Source of the DNA: Elusimicrobiota bacterium
Lineage (GTDB): Bacteria; Elusimicrobiota; Elusimicrobia; UBA1565; UBA9628
Direction: 5' to 3'
NCBI GenBank assembly: GCA_023249695.1
Contig: JAHFCD010000018.1
Span: 1 to 11,673, forward strand
Length of the DNA: 11,673 nt
A model generated the notes under the pieces. That model made no database searches, was not told where the DNA came from, and saw nothing but the letters and a program-made list of their open reading frames with translations. Position numbers and translations under genes: made by a program. Each line of letters opens with the position of its first letter. The stretch's first letter is position 1. Below are positions 1 through 6,301 of this stretch, in pieces.

Positions 1-177
1 CCGGAGCACGGGGCAAGGTCCGGCCTGGATCACGGTCACGCCATAAAGGTTCTGATCCTTGGGGTGGAAGATCTGCGTCATGCCGATCTTTTCGCCCAGG
101 ATGGCGCGGAACGTCGCGGGAGTCTTCTTGATTCCGCCCGTCGCCGCCGCCGTCGCTTCCGTCGTCTGCTCGCTCAT
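1..177 (-). CDS. rplC: 50S ribosomal protein L3, N-terminal part (cut by window edge)
   Basis: This is the first 59 codons of ribosomal protein L3, an early-assembling protein of the large subunit that sits near the peptidyl transferase centre. The reading frame is open to the window edge, so the C-terminal three quarters are missing. The diagnostic segment is ILGEKIGMTQIF at residues 26-37, the conserved start of the L3 fold. About 20 residues rich in Ala and Thr precede it, a longer leader than in many L3 proteins. The ATG at 177-175 is preceded by AGGAA about 7 nt upstream, which supports this start. The gene follows rpsJ after a 77-nt gap, the canonical rpsJ-rplC order of the S10 operon. 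Identification is secure. The odd point is the gap, which has T7 and T8 tracts on the coding strand. Confidence 0.95.
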   Translation of the reverse strand, partial: MSEQTTEATAAATGGIKKTPATFRAILGEKIGMTQIFHPKDQNLYGVTVIQAGPCPVLR

Positions 178-254
178 ATGTTTAGTTCCTAAAAAAAATG
201 ACAAAAAAAGTCCCTACAGCTGGAGAGCCCGGAAAGGCCGTCCGCCAAGCTCGA

Positions 255-578
255 CTAGAGCTTGATTTCGACGTCGACGCCGGCCGGCAGATCGAGCTTC
301 ATCAGCTCGTCCACCGTCTTGGAGGTCGTCGAGTTCAGCTCGATGAGGCGCTTGTGGATGCGCATCTCGAACTGCTCGCGCGACTTTTTGTCGACGTGCG
401 GAGACCGCAGCACGGTGTACTTCTTAATGTGCGTCGGCAACAATATGGGGCCGGAAACGACAGCTCCCGTTCGCTGGGCCGTCTCGACTATCTTTCCGAC
501 GCTGGCGTCGAGGACGCGGTGGTCGTAAGCGCGAAGGCGGATGCGGATTCTTTGCTGCGGATTGTTGGTCTCAGCCAT
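255..578 (-). CDS. rpsJ: 30S ribosomal protein S10
   Basis: Ribosomal protein S10 (107 residues, typical family length about 102-105) is part of the 30S head. In many bacteria it also acts as NusE in transcription antitermination. The family signatures are visible: [15 protein letters not shown] at residues 10-24, [14 protein letters not shown] around 43-56 and the basic stretch [13 protein letters not shown] that follows. The ATG at 578-576 is preceded by AAGG six nt upstream, supporting the start. A TATAAT string lies between that AAGG and the ATG, but its position makes it spacer rather than a useful promoter. The gene lies 76 nt downstream of tuf on the same strand and 77 nt upstream of rplC, the str/S10 operon junction found in many bacteria. 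Expression is probably shared with tuf, possibly modulated by the hairpin in the tuf-rpsJ gap. Confidence 0.97.
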   Translation of the reverse strand: MAETNNPQQRIRIRLRAYDHRVLDASVGKIVETAQRTGAVVSGPILLPTHIKKYTVLRSPHVDKKSREQFEMRIHKRLIELNSTTSKTVDELMKLDLPAGVDVEIKL

Positions 579-629
579 ATTATACCTTATTCCCTGAATG
601 TTTTGAGTAATTTCTTTAAATACATTCGT

Positions 630-649
630 GCCGGGCGCTTGCGCCCGGC
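630..649 (-). terminator. GC-rich hairpin in the tuf-rpsJ gap (weak terminator or attenuator)
   Basis: An 8-bp perfect stem (GCCGGGCG / CGCCCGGC) closes a four-base CTTG loop (CAAG on the transcribed minus strand). It starts 6 nt after the tuf stop codon. On the coding strand the stem is followed by ACGAATGTATTT and not by a clean U tract, so a classical intrinsic terminator is not shown. It could give partial termination that lowers ribosomal protein mRNA relative to tuf, or it could protect or delimit the 3' end of a processed tuf transcript. The stem is certain; the function is inferred. Confidence 0.5.
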
Positions 650-654
650 CCTAA

Positions 655-1842
<1,188 letters not shown>

Positions 1843-1900
1843 GGCGTCAGGTCTCCTTGTTTATACTGTTGTTGAGAGTCGGTGCGGCGACGGCAAAATA

Positions 1901-1972
1901 AGCTGGGAATGGGAATTGAACCCACGACCTTCCCCTTACCAAGGGGATGCTCTACCCCTGAGCTATCCCAGC
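1901..1972 (-). tRNA. tRNA-Thr (anticodon GGT)
   Basis: A complete 72-nt cloverleaf can be folded by hand on the minus strand. The acceptor stem is GCTGGGA/TCCCAGC, the D arm GCTC..GAGC, the anticodon stem TCCCC/GGGGA with loop TTGGTAA (anticodon GGT), and the T arm GTGGG/CCCAT with loop TTCAATT. The discriminator base is T and no CCA is encoded (TTA follows), so the 3' end must be added by nucleotidyltransferase. It reads ACC and ACT codons. It lies 58 nt upstream of tuf and 15 nt downstream of tRNA-Gly, and must be cut from a tRNA-tuf precursor. This matches the glyT-thrT-tufB arrangement of E. coli. Confidence 0.96.
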
Positions 1973-1987
1973 AAAAAACGCGATCTG

Positions 1988-2058
1988 AGCGGGCGATGGG
2001 AATCGAACCCACGTAACAAGTTTGGAAAACTTGTGTTCTACCATTGAACTACGCCCGC
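1988..2058 (-). tRNA. tRNA-Gly (anticodon TCC)
   Basis: A complete 71-nt cloverleaf on the minus strand. The acceptor stem is GCGGGCG/CGCCCGC, the D arm GTTC..GAAC, the anticodon stem CAAGT/ACTTG with loop TTTCCAA (anticodon TCC), and the T arm GTGGG/CCCAT with loop TTCGATT. The discriminator is T and no CCA is encoded. It reads GGA and GGG. It is the first gene of the unit, about 87 nt downstream of the predicted transcription start, and is followed by tRNA-Thr after 15 nt. Confidence 0.96.
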
Positions 2059-2085
2059 GACTACCCCGCCTTGCCTGGCCTTCCG

Positions 2086-2121
2086 GGCACGGCAACGCCA
2101 ACGTCGCGTCGCAGCCGTGCC
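2086..2121 (-). other. Leader hairpin upstream of the tRNA-tuf unit
   Basis: A perfect 8-bp inverted repeat (GGCACGGC / GCCGTGCC) with a 20-nt loop lies between the promoter and tRNA-Gly. In the minus-strand transcript it would form a stem about 25 nt after the start and 27 nt before the tRNA 5' end. It may help 5' processing or folding of the precursor. Only the repeat itself is seen. Confidence 0.45.
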
Positions 2122-2152
2122 GAGGGAAAGACCAACGGATGGCGGGACCGAA

Positions 2153-2182
2153 ATTATAGCCAAACGCCCGCGGCGGTGTCAA
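2153..2182 (-). promoter_or_regulatory. Perfect-consensus sigma70 promoter for tRNA-Gly-Thr-tuf
   Basis: Read on the minus strand, TTGACA (2182-2177) is followed by an 18-nt spacer and TATAAT (2158-2153). Both hexamers match the consensus at all six positions, with near-optimal spacing. The predicted start is near 2146. The stretch after the -10 (TTCGGTCCCGCC) is GC-rich, as is common at stable-RNA promoters under growth-rate or stringent control; that regulation is inferred from the pattern. The strength fits a unit making tRNAs and EF-Tu. Confidence 0.88.
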
Positions 2183-2210
2183 CGGGGCCGGCGTTTAGAA
2201 GCGGCCGGAC

Positions 2211-2239
2211 TGGACGGCGGCGGCTTTGCGGGGTATCCT
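2211..2239 (+). promoter_or_regulatory. Possible lepB promoter, divergent from the tRNA-tuf promoter
   Basis: TGGACG (2211-2216, four of six to TTGACA) and TATCCT (2234-2239, four of six to TATAAT) are separated by 17 nt. The -10 ends only 8 nt before the lepB ATG, so transcription would begin at or next to the start codon. No clear Shine-Dalgarno is present before lepB, which fits a leaderless message. This is a weak match in GC-rich DNA. Confidence 0.35.
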
Positions 2240-2247
2240 TAAGAGCG

Positions 2248-2763
2248 ATGGAACTTGGAAGGATTTTGAAGCTGTTCGCGATCGCCCTGGCGGTCGTGCT
2301 CCCGGTCCGGGCTTGGGTGGCGGAGCCGGTCTATGTGGCCAGCCCTTCCATGGAACCCGCGCTCAAAACCGGAACCTTGCTGATTCTCGACAAGCTGACC
2401 TTGCGCCTGCGTCCGCCGCGAAGGGGGGACATCTTGTCCTTCCGCAGCCCGGTGAACGCCCACGACCTCCTCAAGCGGGTGGTGGCCTTGCCCGGAGAAA
2501 CCGTCGAAATGCGAGGAAAGGTCGTATTTATCAACGGAAAAGAGCTCGATGAGCCTTATGCCGTCCATAGCAGGGCCGGGGAGCGCCTGGAGGGCGACAA
2601 CCTCGGGCCCCTGGTCGTGCCGGAAAAAGGCTTTTTCGTGCTCGGCGACAACCGGGACGAATCCAACGATTCCTCGGTCTGGAAGGATGCCGAGGGCGTC
2701 CCGGTGCACTTCCTCCGCCTGAGGCTCATACAGGGCGTCGTGCGCCGCCTCCCGTGGGCCTAG
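2248..2763 (+). CDS. lepB: Signal peptidase I
   Basis: Type I signal peptidase, the membrane serine protease that removes signal peptides from exported proteins on the outer face of the inner membrane. At 171 residues it is a short, single-anchor form; the E. coli enzyme is about 324. Residues 5-25 form the membrane anchor. The catalytic serine is S34 in PSMEP, the general-base lysine is K76 in LLKRVVALPG (74-83), and box E is GDNRDESNDS at 133-142, so the Ser/Lys dyad and substrate-binding box are intact. The frame is open upstream to 2044, but that extension runs over the tRNA leader and promoter. The ATG at 2248 puts the anchor at the N terminus as expected. The gene is divergent from the tRNA-tuf unit and is followed by two hairpins and a secreted transglycosylase, itself a plausible client. 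Confidence 0.93.
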   Translation: MELGRILKLFAIALAVVLPVRAWVAEPVYVASPSMEPALKTGTLLILDKLTLRLRPPRRGDILSFRSPVNAHDLLKRVVALPGETVEMRGKVVFINGKELDEPYAVHSRAGERLEGDNLGPLVVPEKGFFVLGDNRDESNDSSVWKDAEGVPVHFLRLRLIQGVVRRLPWA

Positions 2764-2766
2764 GAT

Positions 2767-2804
2767 GATTGGGCTTCACCCAATCGTATAGGCCGAAGGG
2801 CCTA
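2767..2804 (+). terminator. Two consecutive hairpins after lepB
   Basis: The first stem is GATTGGG/CCCAATC (7 bp, CTTCA loop, 2767-2785). The second is TAGGCC/GGCCTA (6 bp, GAAG tetraloop, 2789-2804). They begin 3 nt after the lepB stop. Neither is followed by a U tract, so termination is not certain, but two tight stems at a gene end suggest an end-of-unit signal. The second stem continues into more AGGCC/GGCCC repeats up to 2826, which could form alternative pairings. Confidence 0.5.
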
Positions 2805-2862
2805 GGCCCTGCTGGGTCCGAGGCCCCTGATGGCGTGGGCCCGGGCCTACTATTCTTTAGGC

Positions 2863-3936
2863 ATGAAGACCTGGATGCTTCTCGCCGCGATGATCTTGGC
2901 GCCGATCGGCGCCCATGCCGAGCCCCCGGCCAATGACGGCGGCCGCGCCGAGCTGATCAAGGAGATCGAGGCCGCCCGCGCCTCCCTGCTGCCTCAGTCC
3001 GAGCCCCTCCCGCCGGTGACCGTGCGCCACCAGCCGCGCCTCAACGAGCTCAAGGCCGCGGCCGTCGCCGCCAAGACTCCGGCGCAGATCCTGAAGGCCC
3101 GGAAGGATTTCACCGACTGGAAGACGGCCTTGACCGAGGAGATTCGCGCCGAGATCTCTCGCTTCATTCCCGGGGGCCAGTCCTTCGGGGTGCTGTCCGC
3201 CCGCCGCGGCCCCGAGGCCGATTTCGCCGCGGCCGTGCACCGTCAGCTCGCCGACCAGCGCGTCGAGGCCGAGATGAGCCCGATCCTTTCCGCCGCTCGG
3301 CGCCCCGCCGCCGACGCTTCCTGGGCGAGCCTCTTCGACAACCGGGCCACGGCACGCTGGTCCCCGTTGGCGACCGCCCCCGACGGCGCCGTCCGCGCCC
3401 CGGCGCCGCCCGCCGCCAACGATCCGGCCCGCTACGCCAAGATTCGCGCCCTGCTCCTGTCCCAGGGCGTCAGCCACAAGATCATCGACACCGCGATCGC
3501 CGAGGGCATCCGCCAGAAGGTGGACCCGATGATCGTGCTCTCGGTCATCAACCAGGAGTCCAACTTCCACAAGAACGCCTACAACAAGGGCTCCGGCTGC
3601 ACGGGCCTCATGCAGCTCGACCGCGAGACCGCCGCCGAAATGGGCGTGCATGGCAGCCTCTACGATCCCGCCGCCAACATCAAGGCCGGCACGAAGTACA
3701 TGAACTGGATCGCCAACTCCTTCTTCAAGATGGGCCAGGATCTGTCCGACCTGTCCAAGATTCCCGCCGAGAAGCTCAAGATCGTGCTGGCCTCCTACAA
3801 CTGGGGCGTCGGCAACGTCTCGAAAAGCCTGCGCAAGCACGGCGCCGCGGCCCTCGATCACGTGGCGCCGAAGGAGACCCGCGACTACATCGCGGAAATC
3901 CCCTCGCGCATCACCTCCTGGTTCGCGTCTATCTAG
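2863..3936 (+). CDS. Secreted lytic transglycosylase, SLT domain
   Basis: A peptidoglycan lytic transglycosylase that would cleave the MurNAc-GlcNAc bond outside the inner membrane. The chosen ATG gives 357 residues with a signal peptide, MKTWMLLAAMILAPIGAHA, cleaved near AHA-19/E-20. A start 33 nt upstream would bury this signal. Residues 20-185 are Ala- and charge-rich, likely helical, with a Pro/Ala-rich linker at 165-187. The C-terminal SLT domain (about 190-357) holds the catalytic glutamate E232 in NQESNF, then GLMQL (248-252), SYNWG (311-315) and DYIAEI (341-346), all SLT family 1 hallmarks. There is no lipobox, so it is probably periplasmic. It follows lepB after about 100 nt and precedes tRNA-Val. 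There is no good Shine-Dalgarno, and TATTCT ends 6 nt before the ATG. The subfamily (MltC/Slt/EmtA-like) cannot be assigned. Confidence 0.9.
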   Translation: MKTWMLLAAMILAPIGAHAEPPANDGGRAELIKEIEAARASLLPQSEPLPPVTVRHQPRLNELKAAAVAAKTPAQILKARKDFTDWKTALTEEIRAEISRFIPGGQSFGVLSARRGPEADFAAAVHRQLADQRVEAEMSPILSAARRPAADASWASLFDNRATARWSPLATAPDGAVRAPAPPAANDPARYAKIRALLLSQGVSHKIIDTAIAEGIRQKVDPMIVLSVINQESNFHKNAYNKGSGCTGLMQLDRETAAEMGVHGSLYDPAANIKAGTKYMNWIANSFFKMGQDLSDLSKIPAEKLKIVLASYNWGVGNVSKSLRKHGAAALDHVAPKETRDYIAEIPSRITSWFASI

Positions 3937-3941
3937 CTCTA

Positions 3942-3950
3942 TGCTATAAT
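3942..3950 (+). promoter_or_regulatory. Extended -10 promoter for tRNA-Val
   Basis: TGCTATAAT is a perfect extended -10 element (TGn plus consensus TATAAT). Upstream, TTCGCG at 3922-3927 is only a poor -35 at 17-nt spacing. The element lies just after the transglycosylase stop codon, and transcription would start near 3957, about 20 nt before the tRNA. Confidence 0.7.
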
Positions 3951-3977
3951 GTCCGTCGTCCGGTTCCGTTTCCCGAC

Positions 3978-4052
3978 GGGCAGTTAGCTCAGCGGTAGAG
4001 CATTGTCCTCACACGACAAGGGTCACAGGTTCAAATCCTGTACTGCCCACCA
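3978..4052 (+). tRNA. tRNA-Val (anticodon CAC) with encoded CCA
   Basis: A complete cloverleaf. The acceptor stem is GGGCAGT/ACTGCCC, the D arm GCTC..GAGC, the anticodon stem TTGTC/GACAA with loop CTCACAC (anticodon CAC, reading GTG), and the T arm ACAGG/CCTGT with loop TTCAAAT. The discriminator is A, and CCA is encoded at 4050-4052, followed directly by eight T. The two other tRNA genes in this window lack an encoded CCA. It stands alone between housekeeping genes and the accessory operon, a common position for an integration site, although no duplicated tRNA 3' end was found further right. Confidence 0.97.
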
Positions 4053-4060
4053 TTTTTTTT
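4053..4060 (+). terminator. T8 tract after tRNA-Val
   Basis: Eight consecutive T follow the encoded CCA. With the T arm and acceptor stem immediately upstream, this probably ends the tRNA transcript without a separate hairpin. Confidence 0.55.
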
Positions 4061-4271
4061 CGTATTGCCGTCCCCCGTGTTCCAGCCATTTTTCCAACCA
4101 GGTCGCCGGGGGGCGGCGAAACACAAACTCCCTCGCCGCACCCCGCCGCCGTTTCCGCCGCACGTAAGCGCCGCGTCGATCCCCCCGGAGTCGCCGATGG
4201 ATTCGTTGAGCGGCCATCGAGCCGCCGGAAGCAGCCCTGTTCGATGGGGACGACTTCTCACCTTGGGAAGA
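4061..4271. other. Non-coding stretch between tRNA-Val and the accessory operon
   Basis: No convincing gene is seen here. Open frames on either strand are low-complexity Arg/Pro/Gly-rich translations, and the minus-strand ones run into the tRNA. The structure visible is a 6-bp stem TCGCCG/CGGCGA (4104-4120) and a set of three alternating repeats: CGATGG (4195-4200), CCATCGA (4214-4220) and TCGATGG (4241-4247). The middle one can pair with either neighbour. The base composition drops sharply from GC-rich to AT-rich after about 4270. A small RNA cannot be excluded. Confidence 0.4.
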
Positions 4272-4326
4272 ATTGAGTCGGCATTTACGGGTCTATTGAG
4301 CATTTACAATATTACTCAATATTGTA
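4272..4326. promoter_or_regulatory. Dyad-rich operator-like region upstream of the accessory operon
   Basis: The strongest element is a perfect 9-bp inverted repeat, TACAATATT-ACTC-AATATTGTA (4305-4326), ending 6 nt before the -35 hexamer. In addition, ATTGAG occurs at 4272 and 4295, each followed by CATTTAC (at 4282 and 4301), and the inverse CTCAAT lies at 4315-4320. The AT-rich composition contrasts with the surroundings. The layout suggests binding sites for a dimeric regulator controlling the promoter at 4333-4361; the first gene of the operon is a possible candidate. Binding is inferred from symmetry only. Confidence 0.55.
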
Positions 4327-4332
4327 TAGGTC

Positions 4333-4361
4333 TTGACAAATACTGATTGCGGAGCTACAGT
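4333..4361 (+). promoter_or_regulatory. Promoter of the accessory operon
   Basis: TTGACA (perfect -35, 4333-4338), a 17-nt spacer and TACAGT (four of six to TATAAT, 4356-4361). The predicted start is about 4368, which coincides with the first possible ATG of the operon, so the message may be leaderless or have a leader of about 12 nt if translation begins at 4380. Confidence 0.65.
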
Positions 4362-4367
4362 GAGGTC

Positions 4368-4838
4368 ATGATGACCCCCATGAAAAAGACCACGACTTTC
4401 AAGATCGACAACGCAACCATCTCGGTGGAATCGGACGATCCGCATATCGCCGAATTGATCGCGCGGTTGCTGGTCGAACGCGCGATGGCCGCGACGAACC
4501 CCGTCCCGGCGCCTGCCGCCGCGCCTGTGAGTCTCGAGACAGTTCGTCAATTGATCGATGGGTGCAAACAGCATAAGACCCAACTGGGCGTCATGCGGGC
4601 GCTGAAGAAGGGCTGGGCTACGCGCACCGAGATGAAGAAGTCCGGCGACATGGACAAAGCCGATTCAAAAGAAGGAAACAGGAGTTTGGCCGGGTGCCGC
4701 GGTTCCATGGGAAAGCGCGCGGTGGGGCTTGGCCTGGGAAGGGACTGGTGGCGCGACGCGTACTCGCCGGAGCAGAATGACTTCGTCGCGACTCTGCGCC
4801 CGGATATCGCGGAGCATTTCAAAAACATCGAGTTCTAA
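4368..4838 (+). CDS. Unknown 156-residue protein, possible helix-turn-helix core
   Basis: I do not recognise this family. The N terminus (about 8-22) looks like a beta hairpin (TTFKIDNATISVES), followed by a helix DPHIAELIARLLVERAMAA (24-42). Then comes a Pro/Ala-rich linker (44-53) and a helical segment with the pattern GVMRALKKGWATRTEMKKSG (74-93). Next is a basic, Gly-rich stretch (RSLAGCRGSMGKRAVGLG, 105-122) that could be the second half of a winged-helix fold. The C terminus is acidic/aromatic (RPDIAEHFKNIEF). Starts at 4368, 4371 and 4380 are all possible; GAGG at 4362-4365 fits 4371 best, while the promoter fits a leaderless 4368. It is the first gene of the five-gene operon, and its stop abuts the next ATG. 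A DNA-binding regulator role is an inference from size, basic core and the dyads upstream. Confidence 0.75.
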   Translation: MMTPMKKTTTFKIDNATISVESDDPHIAELIARLLVERAMAATNPVPAPAAAPVSLETVRQLIDGCKQHKTQLGVMRALKKGWATRTEMKKSGDMDKADSKEGNRSLAGCRGSMGKRAVGLGLGRDWWRDAYSPEQNDFVATLRPDIAEHFKNIEF

Positions 4839-5234
4839 ATGGAGATCACCAAGCTGATGCAAATCTTGGCCGCGGACGGACGCGACGCGGTGGTTCGGGG
4901 CCTGCGTGTCGAGAACCCGATCGCGGACGCTCGGAAATTGTGGGACGCGGGACAAAAGCAAAAGGCGATCGAAGGCCTGAAGCAGCAGATCGAACAGAAT
5001 CCCGTCCGGGCGGATTGGTGGATACAGCTGGGGATATTTGAAATGGAAGTTATTCGGTACGAGGAGGCGCTTTGTAGTTTTCGAAAAGCCGCGCGGTTGG
5101 ATCCGTTCGATCCGCATGCTCTCGGCCTGCAGGCCGGCCCGTTGGAATGTCTGGGTTATCCGAAGGCGGCCGCGCGCGCCCACAGAGAAGCGCTCAAGCT
5201 GGAATCCTGGCGCAAGTTCCCGGATCAGAATTGA
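4839..5234 (+). CDS. Small TPR-repeat protein
   Basis: A 131-residue soluble protein made largely of tetratricopeptide-like helix pairs, a scaffold for protein-protein contacts. Three repeats can be laid out at residues 28-55 (ARKLWDAGQKQKAIEGLKQQ), 57-90 (WWIQLGIFEMEVIRYEEAL, then DPF) and 91-122 (the last with ALGLQAGPLECLGYPKAA). They have the Gly/Ala at position 8, Ala at position 20 and closing Pro spacing expected of TPRs. The ATG follows the TAA of the previous gene with no base between, so translation is probably coupled. The next gene starts 23 nt later. No catalytic motif is seen. A likely job is to bridge operon partners, such as the nuclease that follows, but that is inferred from position only. 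Confidence 0.85.
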   Translation: MEITKLMQILAADGRDAVVRGLRVENPIADARKLWDAGQKQKAIEGLKQQIEQNPVRADWWIQLGIFEMEVIRYEEALCSFRKAARLDPFDPHALGLQAGPLECLGYPKAAARAHREALKLESWRKFPDQN

Positions 5235-5257
5235 TCGAGAAATTCGGAGGGGGATCC

Positions 5258-6289
5258 ATGTACTACCGACGATGGGTCAGCGAAGACGTCATGAACCGGC
5301 TTAGGCCGAAGGGAGACCTGCGCTTCTTGGTTCGGATTGCCCTGCACGGCGAGCTGCTCCAATATCCCGGAATTCGCTTGGACCTCCAGCTCCGCAACGA
5401 GGAGGGGGCGAAAGAAGTGTTGAGCTTGTACGCCGGCAAGACGGCGATCTTGAATGTCGCCTTCAAACAGGGCGGGGCGGTGGAGTTGAAGGCCGCGGGC
5501 TCATACCGGCGGCAGGCCTGCGCGGCGGTGCTGCGGCGCTATTCGCCGGGGACGCTTCCGGATTCGCTCGAAGCCGATGTCCTGCGCTACCTCGCTGAGG
5601 TGCGCATTGGGCCAAAGTGGATCAGCAAAGAGGGGCGGCTTCAAAACGACCTGGCTCGTCGATACACCGTAGGCTCCTTGCCGACGGACAAGTTCGTGAT
5701 TTTCGATACCGAGCCCAACGTGGGCGGCCGCGACGGTCAGGTCGTCTTGGAAAAAATACAGCGGTTTTTCCGGGGCCATCTCGCGGACCTCGCGCGGAAG
5801 ACCGGACGCGATTTCTATCGGTCCGGCGAACTCTCCTCGATGGGCCGCGAAGCGGATTTCATCGCCATCGGGCAGGACAACACGCTGTACATCATCGAGA
5901 TCAAGCATTTCGGGGCCAACGCGGGAGAGATCTATTTCTTGCCGCGGCAAATCGGAGTTTACGGCTCGCTGTGGTCCCATTGCGCGCCGGGGTTCATCGA
6001 CGATATTAATCGCCTCGTTGCGCAGAAGGAGGAACTTGGGCTCATTCCCCCGGGATCGTCGGGAAGACGGCTGTGGAATGAAGATTTTAAAATAGTTCCC
6101 GTCGTCATCCTCGGGGACCGGGATTCAGCCCGCGTCCCCTCCGCGGAGGTTCGCGAGCGCTACGTGAAAATTCGCGAACACCTCAGCCGGCAGCGGTTCC
6201 CCGGAACCGAGCCGCCGCCGCTGGCGGGACTTTTGGAATACGCCACGACGCGGGGAGAGGCCTGCTCTCTGGAAAGCCTGGGCTGGTAG
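5258..6289 (+). CDS. PD-(D/E)XK superfamily nuclease, RecB-like motif set
   Basis: A 343-residue protein with a candidate metal-dependent nuclease core in its C-terminal half. In GREADFIAIG the key residue is D200. The strand YIIEIKHF supplies E214 and K216, the E-x-K of the superfamily, and RQIGVYGSLW supplies Q231-xxx-Y235, the extra motif typical of RecB/Cas4-type members. An upstream acidic residue for motif I may be E191 or E199. The N-terminal 150 residues are not recognised: basic, with alternating beta segments (LRFLVRIALHGELLQ, LDLQLRN) and a helical part with YLAEVRIGPKWIS at 111-123. They could be a DNA- or RNA-reading domain. The start at 5258 is fixed by GGAGGGGG four nt upstream. 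The frame is open further upstream but overlaps the TPR gene. Nuclease fold is likely; substrate unknown. Confidence 0.8.
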   Translation: MYYRRWVSEDVMNRLRPKGDLRFLVRIALHGELLQYPGIRLDLQLRNEEGAKEVLSLYAGKTAILNVAFKQGGAVELKAAGSYRRQACAAVLRRYSPGTLPDSLEADVLRYLAEVRIGPKWISKEGRLQNDLARRYTVGSLPTDKFVIFDTEPNVGGRDGQVVLEKIQRFFRGHLADLARKTGRDFYRSGELSSMGREADFIAIGQDNTLYIIEIKHFGANAGEIYFLPRQIGVYGSLWSHCAPGFIDDINRLVAQKEELGLIPPGSSGRRLWNEDFKIVPVVILGDRDSARVPSAEVRERYVKIREHLSRQRFPGTEPPPLAGLLEYATTRGEACSLESLGW

Positions 6290-6301
6290 GGAGGGGCGAG
6301 T

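Noticed and set aside
1860..1865. TATAAA (minus strand) just before tuf as a second promoter
   Set aside because: No -35-like hexamer at 16-18 nt upstream, and the strong promoter at 2182 already serves the unit.
2857..3861. 334-codon open frame opposite the lytic transglycosylase
   Set aside because: Gly/Leu/Ala/Val-rich shadow without motifs; the plus strand has a signal peptide and all SLT motifs.
4031..4303. Minus-strand small frames running from the gap into tRNA-Val
   Set aside because: They overlap the tRNA and end in the common spurious tRNA-derived peptide type (AVQDLNL); no Shine-Dalgarno or family match.
4065..4346. 93-codon plus-strand frame in the gap after tRNA-Val
   Set aside because: Pro/Arg-rich at first, then reads through the dyad region and the -35; composition and position fit non-coding DNA.
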